Origin: SIG710 sp045595425
Lineage (GTDB): Bacteria > Bacillota > Clostridia > Oscillospirales > CAG-272
DNA length: 14,201 bases
Assembly (NCBI GenBank): GCA_045595425.1
Contig: JAZOAL010000126.1
Coordinates: 1 to 14,201 of the forward strand
Direction of reading: 5' to 3'
In this document: positions 6,712-13,226 of the stretch, piece after piece
Position numbering within the stretch: the first letter of the stretch is position 1
Layout of the letters: the number at the start of each line of letters is the position of its first letter
Translations under genes and position numbers: made by a program
Notes under the pieces: generated by a model
Told to the model about the DNA's origin: nothing
Seen by the model: the letters and a program-made list of their open reading frames with translations, nothing else
Databases searched by the model: none

Positions 6712-6743
6712 CGTAATCCGATATCACTGCTGCGGCCGATGCG

Positions 6744-6820
6744 TATGCTTTGAAAAGGACTCATAAAAGCATAACCTTACAGCCGAAGAGTGAGCCCCCT
6801 CATTGTCTCGGCATTTTTTA
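6744..6820 (+). promoter_or_regulatory. Structured leader with attenuator hairpin before the uracil permease gene
   Basis: GCCGA (6782-6786) pairs with TCGGC (6808-6812), and inside it TGAG (6791-6794) pairs with CTCA (6799-6802). The hairpin is followed by ATTTTTT (6813-6819), which is a terminator lying 45 nt before the coding start. Upstream, TATGCTTT (6744-6751) pairs with AAAGCATA (6766-6773). AAGG in its loop (6755-6758) can pair with CCTT just after the stem (6775-6778), forming a pseudoknot. The loop also holds CTCAT (6760-6764), a second copy of the terminator's 3' arm (6799-6803), so it could compete for GTGAG and prevent the terminator. I recognise no known riboswitch or PyrR site in it. 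Confidence 0.6.
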
Positions 6821-6864
6821 TGCAAAGGGGATCGGAAACAAAAAATAAATCGGAGGACAAAGAC

Positions 6865-8256
6865 ATGAAACTCATCTACGACGTCAAAGACAAACCAAAA
6901 TTCGGCCAGCTAATCATCTTCGCTATCCAGCAGCTTCTTGCCATAATGGCGGCTACTCTCGTTGTGCCTGTTGTTATCAACACAACAGATTCAATCTCAG
7001 GCACAATTTCCCAGCATCCGATGAGCTCTGCCGCCGCACTTCTCGGCGCAGGTATCGGAACTCTTGTCTATGTGCTTTTCACAAAAGCTAAAAGTCCTGT
7101 TTTTCTCGGTTCTTCCTTTGCATTTCTCGGTTCAATGACTGCTGCTTTCGCAGGAGCCGTTTCGGTTCAGGCAGGCTATGTCGGACTCATTCTCGGCGCG
7201 ATTTTCGCAGGTCTTGTTTATTGCGTTATCGCTCTTGTGGTTAAATTCGTGGGCGTAGGATGGCTCAATAGGCTCATGCCTACCGTGGTCGTAGGTCCAA
7301 CGGTCGCTATCATCGGTCTTTCCCTTGCCAAAAATGCTGTCGGAGATCTTCAGAAGGCTCCCGCAGGCGGCTCCACCTATGTAGCTATCATCTGCGGTCT
7401 TGTTACCCTCGGCGTTACGATGGTTTGCGCTACATACGGCAAGAAAATGGTTCGCCTCATTCCCTTTGTGCTCGGAATCCTTGCAGGTTATGCTGTTGCA
7501 ACGATATCCACCGTTATAGGCAATGCGGCAGGAATCGATGCGCTGAAGGTAATCGACTTTTCTCCTCTTACAGGTCTTGTTGAAGGCGGCGTAAGCCTGG
7601 GCACCTTCTTCTCTGTCCCCGATTTCACATTTCTCACTGCTTTCAAGGGCATAAAGGATATCGACGCAGCTTATATCGGCACTATTGCCGTTGCATATGT
7701 TCCCGTTGCATTCGTTGTTTTTGCGGAGCATCTTGCAGATCACAAGAATATCTCTTCTATCATCGAAAAGGATCTTTTAACAGATCCGGGTCTTTCCCGT
7801 ACACTTCTCGGTGACGGTGTTGGTTCTATGGTAGGCGCATTCTTCGGCGGCTGCCCCAATACAACATACGGAGAGTCGGTCGGCTGTGTTGCAATCACAA
7901 GAAACGCTTCTGTGGTTACAATCATCACTGCCGCTATCATAGCTGTTATCATATCGTTCCTGACACCCTTTGTTGCATTTGTAAATACGATCCCCTCCTG
8001 CTGCATGGGCGGCGTTTGTATGGCACTTTACGGCTTCATTGCGGTATCAGGTCTTAAGATGATCCAGCATGTTGACCTTGGAAAGAATCGCAACCTCTTT
8101 GTTGCATCGGTTATCCTTATCGCCGGCATTGGCGGTCTCACCGTTTCCTTCGGAAAGGTAACTATCACATCTATCGCAGCGGCTCTTATCCTCGGTATAC
8201 TCGCAAACATCCTTCTCTCGGGCAAAACAAACGACGACGCCGAAGAAGAAAAGTAA
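6865..8256 (+). CDS. uraA: Uracil permease, NCS2 family (UraA/PyrP type)
   Basis: This is a 463-residue integral membrane nucleobase:cation symporter of the NCS2 family that brings uracil into the cell for pyrimidine salvage. The sequence is hydrophobic throughout, with about 14 membrane segments as in E. coli UraA. Key motifs are FAEHLADH (287-293), holding the glutamate that corresponds to a UraA substrate-binding residue, and NTTYGESVG (332-340) with the second conserved glutamate E337. The xanthine branch of the family has different residues around these sites, so uracil is preferred; this rests on motif reading only. I chose ATG 6865, which has CGGAGGA about 7 nt upstream and gives the normal short N-terminal tail (MKLIYDVKDKPKFGQ). 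An in-frame GTG at 6790 lies inside the attenuator hairpin. The gene is monocistronic. Confidence 0.9.
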   Translation: MKLIYDVKDKPKFGQLIIFAIQQLLAIMAATLVVPVVINTTDSISGTISQHPMSSAAALLGAGIGTLVYVLFTKAKSPVFLGSSFAFLGSMTAAFAGAVSVQAGYVGLILGAIFAGLVYCVIALVVKFVGVGWLNRLMPTVVVGPTVAIIGLSLAKNAVGDLQKAPAGGSTYVAIICGLVTLGVTMVCATYGKKMVRLIPFVLGILAGYAVATISTVIGNAAGIDALKVIDFSPLTGLVEGGVSLGTFFSVPDFTFLTAFKGIKDIDAAYIGTIAVAYVPVAFVVFAEHLADHKNISSIIEKDLLTDPGLSRTLLGDGVGSMVGAFFGGCPNTTYGESVGCVAITRNASVVTIITAAIIAVIISFLTPFVAFVNTIPSCCMGGVCMALYGFIAVSGLKMIQHVDLGKNRNLFVASVILIAGIGGLTVSFGKVTITSIAAALILGILANILLSGKTNDDAEEEK

Positions 8257-8275
8257 TAATATAAGTAATTTACCG

Positions 8276-8320
8276 AAACGAAAAAGCGGTGCAATGCACC
8301 GCTTTTTCGTTTTATTATAT
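8276..8320. terminator. Bidirectional terminator after uraA
   Basis: A 17-bp stem (8276-8292 with 8296-8312) encloses a 3-nt loop. The stem holds its own A and T runs, so it works as an intrinsic terminator for the permease and also from the minus strand. Confidence 0.9.
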
Positions 8321-8354
8321 AGTTTCCGCAAAGAGCGTAATTTAAACAAAATGC

Positions 8355-8386
8355 AAAAAGGCGTTTCGGTCACGAAACGCCTTTTT
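8355..8386. terminator. Terminator of the rplU-prp-rpmA operon
   Basis: A perfect 14-bp stem (8355-8368 with 8373-8386) has a 4-nt loop and A/T runs on both arms. It lies 15 nt beyond the minus-strand rpmA stop. With the hairpin at 8276 it makes a double terminator between convergent units. Confidence 0.9.
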
Positions 8387-8400
8387 ACCGCAAGAAAGCA

Positions 8401-8679
8401 TCAGTCAGCGTAAACGCTTACCTGCTTCTTAGCCTTTGTCTTCTGCTCAAACTTAACCTTACCGTCGATGAGAGCGAAGAGAGTATCATCCTTGCCGATA
8501 CCAACATTGTTACCGGGATGTACTGCTGTACCTCTCTGTCTGATAATGATGTTGCCTGCCTTAACGGGCTGACCGTCGGACTTCTTAACACCAAGTCTCT
8601 TGGATTCGCTGTCACGACCGTTCTTTGTAGAACCAACACCCTTTTTATGAGCAAAGAACTGTAAACTGAGTCTTAACAT
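8401..8679 (-). CDS. rpmA: 50S ribosomal protein L27, with cleavable N-terminal extension
   Basis: This 92-residue protein is L27, a component of the large ribosomal subunit whose N-terminus reaches the peptidyl transferase centre. It is identified by HKKGVGSTKNGRDSESKRLG and by RQRGT..HPGNNVGIGKDDTLFAL. The N-terminus MLRLSLQFFAHKKG carries the extension seen in Firmicutes and related groups. In Staphylococcus aureus the protease Prp cuts after FF, and cleavage here would expose A10. Start: ATG at 8679 has GGAGG 8 nt upstream. An in-frame ATG 15 nt earlier would overlap that site. It is the last gene of the minus-strand operon, 56 nt after prp. Confidence 0.96.
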   Translation of the reverse strand: MLRLSLQFFAHKKGVGSTKNGRDSESKRLGVKKSDGQPVKAGNIIIRQRGTAVHPGNNVGIGKDDTLFALIDGKVKFEQKTKAKKQVSVYAD

Positions 8680-8735
8680 TATTTCTACCTCCATAATTTT
8701 TGGTTGCGGCCTTGCCGCTCCTTCAGAAAAACGAA

Positions 8736-9095
8736 TTACTGATAGTCAATATCCTTGACCGTTACATCGAGAAAATCGTAATACTCCTCAAGCATATCAT
8801 TAAGCTGATAATAATACGCCGTGAAAATGCCCGAAACCGCATAACGCTTGCGTTCATCATCCTCAAACTGAGGAAGAGCCGCACGGCACCTGACACGGAT
8901 ATCGGTGGTCTTTTCGTCGATCTCATATTCAACGTCCGACGCATAAGCAATTTCAATAGAGTTTATTATAAGCATAGTCATAGCCGAAAGCGCAGCGCAG
9001 AGAATGTCATTCCCTTCCTCGCCAAAGCCTGTATGCCCCTGTTCCTCAAAGCCGTAGAAAACTCCGCCGCTTCGATAAAAAACGATTTTCGTCAT
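8736..9095 (-). CDS. prp: Ribosomal-processing cysteine protease Prp
   Basis: This 119-residue cysteine protease removes the N-terminal extension of L27, a step needed for ribosome assembly in Firmicutes. The catalytic pair is visible: H21 in GHTGF and C33 in GNDILCAALSAM, which is the family signature. Its place between rplU and rpmA is also the usual one. The rest is acidic and ends with a tyrosine-rich helix (YYYQLNDMLEEYYDFL). I use the ATG at 9095. A GTG at 9101 is also in frame and would add two residues. No clear ribosome binding site precedes either, and the rplU stop lies 3-9 nt upstream. Translation is therefore probably coupled to that of L21. Confidence 0.92.
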   Translation of the reverse strand: MTKIVFYRSGGVFYGFEEQGHTGFGEEGNDILCAALSAMTMLIINSIEIAYASDVEYEIDEKTTDIRVRCRAALPQFEDDERKRYAVSGIFTAYYYQLNDMLEEYYDFLDVTVKDIDYQ

Positions 9096-9104
9096 AGCCA
9101 CAGC

Positions 9105-9416
9105 TTAGCCGCAGATCTTTGTGATCTGAACCTTTGTGTAGGGCTGTCTGTGACCGATCTTCTTCTTCTCGTTCTTCTTAGCCTTGTACTTCAGGACATA
9201 GATCTTCTTGCCCTTGCCGTTCTTAACGACACTTGCCTCAACCTTTGCACCCTCAACTGTGGGAGCGCCGACCTTGAAGTCATCTCCGGTAGATAATGCC
9301 ATTACTTTGTCAAAAGTAACAGTTTCGCCTTCGTTAACATCGAGCTTCTCAACGAATATGATATCGCCCTCGTTAACCTTGTACTGCTTTCCGCCGGTTT
9401 CAATAATTGCAAACAC
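9105..9416 (-). CDS. rplU: 50S ribosomal protein L21
   Basis: This 103-residue protein is L21, which binds 23S rRNA in the large subunit. The signatures are FAIIETGGKQYKV at the N-terminus and KKNEKKKIGHRQPYTKVQI near the C-terminus. I place the start at the GTG at 9416, which gives the normal MFAIIETGG N-terminus and has GAGAGG 8 nt upstream. Another in-frame GTG at 9425 would overlap that site and add three residues. It is the first gene of the minus-strand rplU-prp-rpmA operon and is preceded by an L21-type leader and a consensus promoter. Confidence 0.96.
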   Translation of the reverse strand: MFAIIETGGKQYKVNEGDIIFVEKLDVNEGETVTFDKVMALSTGDDFKVGAPTVEGAKVEASVVKNGKGKKIYVLKYKAKKNEKKKIGHRQPYTKVQITKICG

Positions 9417-9499
9417 GAAAAGCACCTCTCTTTCTTTTTAAGACTCGCTACGCAGGGCGATGCCAAAATGACACACTTAAAAAGCCCTATTATAAGCGG
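9417..9499 (-). promoter_or_regulatory. L21-type leader RNA of the rplU operon
   Basis: The untranslated leader from the predicted start of transcription (near 9499) to the rplU start is about 83 nt. CTTTTTAAG (9476-9484) pairs with CTTAAAAAG (9434-9442) in a 9-bp stem. GGGC just before it (9484-9487) can pair with GCCC inside its loop (9455-9458), an arrangement that is a pseudoknot or a mutually exclusive alternative. A leader ahead of rplU, thought to bind L21 for autoregulation, is known in Firmicutes. I place this one by position and structure, not by alignment. Confidence 0.55.
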
Positions 9500-9505
9500 C
9501 GTATT

Positions 9506-9534
9506 ATTATAACATTTCTTTTCTTCTTTGTCAA
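9506..9534 (-). promoter_or_regulatory. Consensus promoter of the rplU operon
   Basis: On the minus strand, TTGACA (9529-9534) and TATAAT (9506-9511) are separated by 17 nt, and both boxes are perfect. Strong expression is expected of a ribosomal protein operon. Confidence 0.92.
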
Positions 9535-9602
9535 GGTTTTTTTGTAATTTTATGAATTTTTTTATATATTAACGAAATATTTCTCCTTCGACAGCTTTCG
9601 CC

Positions 9603-9631
9603 TTGACAGCGACACGAAAAAAATATATAAT
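9603..9631 (+). promoter_or_regulatory. Consensus promoter of the ROK-family gene
   Basis: TTGACA (9603-9608) and TATAAT (9626-9631) are separated by 17 nt, and both boxes are perfect. It points away from the rplU promoter, and 68 nt lie between the two -35 boxes. Confidence 0.88.
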
Positions 9632-9684
9632 TATTACAGGATGTCGAAAAAAATTTAAAAATATATGCAGAAAAAGGTGATAGG

Positions 9685-10722
9685 GTGCCGACAAAGGAAA
9701 ATATGAGCGAAAAAATAAGCCAATCAAGCATAAAAAATGAAAATACTTTAGCCATTTTCAAGGAGATAGCCGCCTCAAACGGCATCAGCCGAGCCGAAAT
9801 ATCCGCAAATACAGGGCTCAGCCTTATGACTGTAGGCAAGGTTGCGGACATGCTCACAAAAGAAGGAATGATAACTCAGATAAAGCCTGCTACAGGTAGT
9901 GCAGGCAGGCGTGCAGGTATGCTTGCCATATCGGAAAAGCATTTCATACTTTCTCTCGATCTTTCAACACTCAAATTCAGAGCAACGGTAATCAACCTTA
10001 AGCTTCAGGCAATAGATTCCATAGTATATCCCTACAACGACAGTCTTTTTCCTGAGGACAATCTGATAATTTTCTTCAGAGACACGAGCACCCTTCTTAT
10101 GAAGCATCTCCTAAATAAAAAGCTGCTCGGCACGGGGATATGTGTTCCCGGAGAATATGATGAAAAGAATGACACAATAATCTCGCCGAGACTCAAACAG
10201 CTCTGCGATATCAAAATCTCCGAAACAATGAAGAAATCTATCGGATTCACTCCCGACAGGATAATGAACAGCGTGACCGCCGCGGCAATATCGGAGATAT
10301 CAGAGCTTCCTGAGGATAAAAGAGACTGCGCTATAAATCTGAATATCGACAGCGGTGTCTGCGGATGTATAGTGCTTAAAGGCAAGGTGCTAAACCGTCC
10401 TTCGGATTTTGAATCTCTTATCTGCGAAAACGGAAAAACTCTCGCCGCAAATCTTTTTGAACGCGCCGAAAACATTGATGAAGAGAATCTTTCCCATCAG
10501 ATCGGCTCTGCTCTTTGTTCTCTGATATCTGTTCTCTGCCCCGACTCGGTCTTTATCAGCGGAACGGAACGCAATTTCACGGAATGGTTTTCTGAAATGC
10601 TTTCAAAGGAGCTTTCAACAGCCAATTGCAAGCCTCAGGTTTTCTTTGAAAACAGCAAAAATTCCAGAAGCGATACGGGCATTTCCCAGATACTGCGAGA
10701 CAAAAGCATAAAAGAACTCTGA
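9685..10722 (+). CDS. ROK-family transcriptional regulator with degenerate kinase domain
   Basis: This 345-residue protein has a winged helix-turn-helix at about 18-85 (NGISRAEISANTGLSLMTVGKVADMLTKEG, then GRRAGML). This is the arrangement of XylR/NagC-type ROK repressors. The rest follows the ROK sugar-kinase fold: CVPGEYD (153-159) at the place of GVPGPVD, NSVTAAAISE (195-204) at the place of NDANAAALAE, and LCPDSVFISG (284-293) near the end. The zinc-binding CXCGXXGC motif is absent, the glycine-rich GTGIG motif is replaced by NIDSGVCG, and the protein is shorter than usual. It has probably lost sugar phosphorylation, and its ligand cannot be predicted. The start is GTG 9685 with AAGGTGA just upstream; ATG 9703, with AAAGGA 4 nt before it, is a real alternative. 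It could regulate itself or nearby genes. Confidence 0.75.
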   Translation: MPTKENMSEKISQSSIKNENTLAIFKEIAASNGISRAEISANTGLSLMTVGKVADMLTKEGMITQIKPATGSAGRRAGMLAISEKHFILSLDLSTLKFRATVINLKLQAIDSIVYPYNDSLFPEDNLIIFFRDTSTLLMKHLLNKKLLGTGICVPGEYDEKNDTIISPRLKQLCDIKISETMKKSIGFTPDRIMNSVTAAAISEISELPEDKRDCAINLNIDSGVCGCIVLKGKVLNRPSDFESLICENGKTLAANLFERAENIDEENLSHQIGSALCSLISVLCPDSVFISGTERNFTEWFSEMLSKELSTANCKPQVFFENSKNSRSDTGISQILRDKSIKEL

Positions 10723-10811
10723 TTTCCTTTATATATCAGATTCACCGAATTTTTTCAGGTTTAGACAATAGAAACACCGCTCAAACTAAAACAAAAAGGA
10801 TGGGCGGAAAA

Positions 10812-12056
10812 ATGAAGATCTACATTCACAAATTTAACATAAGAACAGCCTGCTTCCTTGCGGCATTTGCCGCCGTGGGAGCAGGCTTTGCGTATAAGGC
10901 AAATCTGCTGCAAATATCTCTTGATGAAAGCAAAACAGCATATGACCGTTTGACCCTTTCCGAGAGTGCGGAAAATCTTGAAAAGCTGGAAGAAAGCCTG
11001 GATCGCCTTATCTCCGCTTCCGAAAAGGAACGCTCTGCCTGTCTTGCCGACATTCGGCTCTATTCCGAGCTTCTCAGAAGTGCCTCGGGGCATTTGGATT
11101 TTGAAAATACAGGCGGAGAAGAGCTTTTTTCCTATCTTTCCTGCGTATCGCTCCTTGCAGAAAACGCGCTTAAGCTTGGCATTTCCGAAGAAGAGCAGTC
11201 CACTGTCGATAATGAATTTGCAAGAGAAAGCGCTCCGTCTATGACTGTTTTCTCTATGCTTGCCCATTATGCAGAGGAGATCACGAAAGATGCCCTTCCC
11301 CTCCTTGCCGCCGATCAAAGCGGTTTTGAGGGAAAAATCGCAGAAATCTTTTCGGACACCGGTATCGAAACGATCCTTTATGAAAACGGATATGGGGCAC
11401 TCGCTCCCGGAAACGGCTTCAAAACGATCGGTGGAGAGATAATCAAAGAATCGGATGCAAAAGAGCTTGCGCGCCGCTATCTTGGAAAAAAAGCCTATCT
11501 GACGGCAGAGCTTTCAGGCGGAGATTTTCCGAGTTATCATCTCGGAGGCAGTAATATTTCGGCAGTCATCAGCGCAAAGAGCGGCATACTGATGCAGTTT
11601 CTCTTTGATCTGCCCGAAGGCGAATCAAAAATCGATGAACCCACAGCCGCCGAACGGGCAAATGCTTTTATTGGAGAGATGGAATTTGACATATCTCATA
11701 TGAGCATATCGCCGCCTATAGATTCCGAAGGGCTGTACATCTTCGAATATATACCCGTTTCAAAAAACAATGTTCTTTGCCTGAATGAAAAGATCCTTGT
11801 CGGTGTTTCCAGCGGCAGCGGACGCATTTGTCTGTATGACGCCATGGACTATTATAAATATCATGTGAAAGATCTTGCACTTCCGCCGAATATGCTGACT
11901 GCCGAGGAGATATCCGCTCGGTACGGTATTGAAGCTCCTCCAACTCTCTGCAAAATAGAGCGTTGCCCAGGCATCGAAAGTCTTTGCTACAGATTTGAAA
12001 ACGCAGGCGCCCAAACCTTTATCAGCGCACTCTCGGGAATGAGAATCGACACATGA
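10812..12056 (+). CDS. ypeB: Spore germination protein YpeB
   Basis: This 414-residue protein matches YpeB, which in Bacillus is needed for localisation and stability of the cortex-lytic enzyme SleB in spores. One N-terminal membrane helix (about 12-30) is followed by a helical region with LSESAENLEKLEESL (49-63), typical of the family. Three PepSY-like repeats follow, roughly at 204-268, 275-345 and 360-414. The last ends in IESLCYRFENAGAQTFISALSG, as in other YpeB proteins. I chose the ATG at 10812. A GGGCGG lies 4 nt upstream and AAAGGA 11 nt upstream, whereas the ATG at 10800 overlaps that AAAGGA. The usual partner gene sleB is not next to it. No recognisable sporulation sigma promoter is visible in the 77 nt after the ROK gene. 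Confidence 0.8.
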   Translation: MKIYIHKFNIRTACFLAAFAAVGAGFAYKANLLQISLDESKTAYDRLTLSESAENLEKLEESLDRLISASEKERSACLADIRLYSELLRSASGHLDFENTGGEELFSYLSCVSLLAENALKLGISEEEQSTVDNEFARESAPSMTVFSMLAHYAEEITKDALPLLAADQSGFEGKIAEIFSDTGIETILYENGYGALAPGNGFKTIGGEIIKESDAKELARRYLGKKAYLTAELSGGDFPSYHLGGSNISAVISAKSGILMQFLFDLPEGESKIDEPTAAERANAFIGEMEFDISHMSISPPIDSEGLYIFEYIPVSKNNVLCLNEKILVGVSSGSGRICLYDAMDYYKYHVKDLALPPNMLTAEEISARYGIEAPPTLCKIERCPGIESLCYRFENAGAQTFISALSGMRIDT

Positions 12057-12064
12057 TTTTTCCG

Positions 12065-12093
12065 AGAAGGCAAATTTCTGTTTGCTTCTTTTT
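12065..12093 (+). terminator. Intrinsic terminator after ypeB
   Basis: AGAAGGCAAA (12065-12074) pairs with TTTGCTTCT (12081-12089) apart from one bulged G, and five T follow (12089-12093). It lies 8 nt after the ypeB stop. Confidence 0.8.
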
Positions 12094-12102
12094 ATAAAAT
12101 AC

Positions 12103-12131
12103 TTGCATTTTATGAAAAATGGGGTTATAAT
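12103..12131 (+). promoter_or_regulatory. Promoter of the metal-GTPase operon
   Basis: TTGCAT (12103-12108) and TATAAT (12126-12131) are separated by 17 nt. The -10 box is perfect and the -35 box is weak, as is common for regulated promoters. Confidence 0.75.
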
Positions 12132-12141
12132 TAGTTATTAT
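12127..12141. promoter_or_regulatory. Inverted repeat over the -10 box, candidate operator
   Basis: ATAAT-TAGTT-ATTAT is a perfect inverted repeat with a 5-nt centre. It overlaps the -10 box and the likely start of transcription, where a repressor would block the promoter. A Zur-type metal regulator would make sense for the genes downstream, but the sequence is not the B. subtilis Zur box and could be chance in AT-rich DNA. Confidence 0.35.
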
Positions 12142-12160
12142 GATTATTAGGAGCAAAACA

Positions 12161-13225
12161 ATGACAAAGATCGATATTTTCTCAGGCTTTCTCGGTGCGG
12201 GAAAGACTACTCTTATCAAAAAACTTATAAAAGAAGCATACGTCGGTGAAAAGCTGGTGCTTATCGAAAACGAATTTGGCGAGATCGGTATTGACGGCGG
12301 TTTTATGCGCGATGCGGGCATTGAGATAACCGAGATGAATTCAGGATGTATCTGCTGTTCTCTCGTTGGAGATTTCGGTGAAGCTCTTAAAAAGGTGCTG
12401 AAAGAATTTCACCCCGACAGAATACTCATCGAGCCATCGGGAGTCGGCAAGCTCAGTGATGTGATCAAGGCTATTAAGGGAATAGGCGTGGGCGATGCTG
12501 TTCTCGGCGGCTTCACGACCGTTGCAGATGTAAACAAATGCAAAATGTATATGAAGAATTTCGGTGAATTTTTCGGTGACCAGATCGAAAATGCAGGCTG
12601 TATAGTCCTCAGCCGCACCGCGGGTGCGAAGGAAGAGAAGATAGCAGAAACCGTCAAGCTTCTCCGCGAGCATAATCCCGAGGCTGTCATAATCACCACC
12701 GATTGGGATAAGCTGGACGGCAAGCAGATGCTGGAAGCAATGGAGAGAAAGAACTCCCTTGAAAATGAGATGAAAAAGCTGAAGCATGAGCATCATCATG
12801 AGCATGATGAGGATTGCGGCTGCGGTTGTCATGATCACGAGCATCACCATCACGACCATGAGCACGAGCATGAGCATGAGCATCATCACCACGATCACGG
12901 CGAGGGCTGCACCTGCGGCTGCCATGACCATGACCACCATCATCATGCAGACGATGTATTCACAAGCTGGGGTGTTGAAACAACGAAGAAATTCTCAGCC
13001 GAAGAGATCACCGCTGTGCTTGAAGAATTTTCCGAAGGTACAGAATACGGCATGGTTTTGCGCGCAAAGGGCATCGTTGAGGGCACTGACGGAACATGGA
13101 TCCACTTTGACTATGTTCCCGGTGAACACAATGTTAGAGAGGGCTCTGCGGACATCATAGGCAGACTTTGCGTTATCGGAGCAGATATTGACGAAAGCAA
13201 GATAGCCGAAAGATTTGGAGTTTGA
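12161..13225 (+). CDS. CobW/COG0523 GTPase with long His/Cys-rich metal-binding loop
   Basis: This 354-residue protein is a G3E-family P-loop GTPase of the COG0523 group, whose members insert or deliver metals. Visible motifs are Walker A GFLGAGKTT (9-17), the metal-binding CXCC (CICC, 63-66) and a Walker B/switch region RILIEPSG (87-94). A loop at 209-262 holds 26 histidines and 6 cysteines, including two near-repeats CGCHDHE/D followed by HHHH. A CobW_C-like domain follows (about 266-354, FTSWGVETTKKFS to RFGV). The G4 position (normally NKxD) reads SRTA. Start is ATG 12161 with AGGAG 7 nt upstream; an earlier in-frame ATG at 12140 would start before that site. The next gene starts 1 nt after the stop. 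Zinc is the favoured metal by analogy with zinc-responsive members such as ZagA. Confidence 0.85.
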   Translation: MTKIDIFSGFLGAGKTTLIKKLIKEAYVGEKLVLIENEFGEIGIDGGFMRDAGIEITEMNSGCICCSLVGDFGEALKKVLKEFHPDRILIEPSGVGKLSDVIKAIKGIGVGDAVLGGFTTVADVNKCKMYMKNFGEFFGDQIENAGCIVLSRTAGAKEEKIAETVKLLREHNPEAVIITTDWDKLDGKQMLEAMERKNSLENEMKKLKHEHHHEHDEDCGCGCHDHEHHHHDHEHEHEHEHHHHDHGEGCTCGCHDHDHHHHADDVFTSWGVETTKKFSAEEITAVLEEFSEGTEYGMVLRAKGIVEGTDGTWIHFDYVPGEHNVREGSADIIGRLCVIGADIDESKIAERFGV

Positions 13226-13226
13226 T

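Noticed and set aside
6718..6780. Purine riboswitch in the uracil permease leader
   Set aside because: The start resembles TATAATC but the conserved loop and junction sequences of the purine aptamer are absent.
12341..12946. 201-codon minus-strand frame rich in methionine and valine
   Set aside because: It is the antisense of the repetitive CAT/CAC histidine codons in the GTPase gene, which removes stop codons by chance.
12780..12950. Repetitive CAT/CAC/GAG tract as a CRISPR or DNA repeat
   Set aside because: The repeats are codon-level, in frame, and encode the histidine-rich loop. There are no regular repeat and spacer units.
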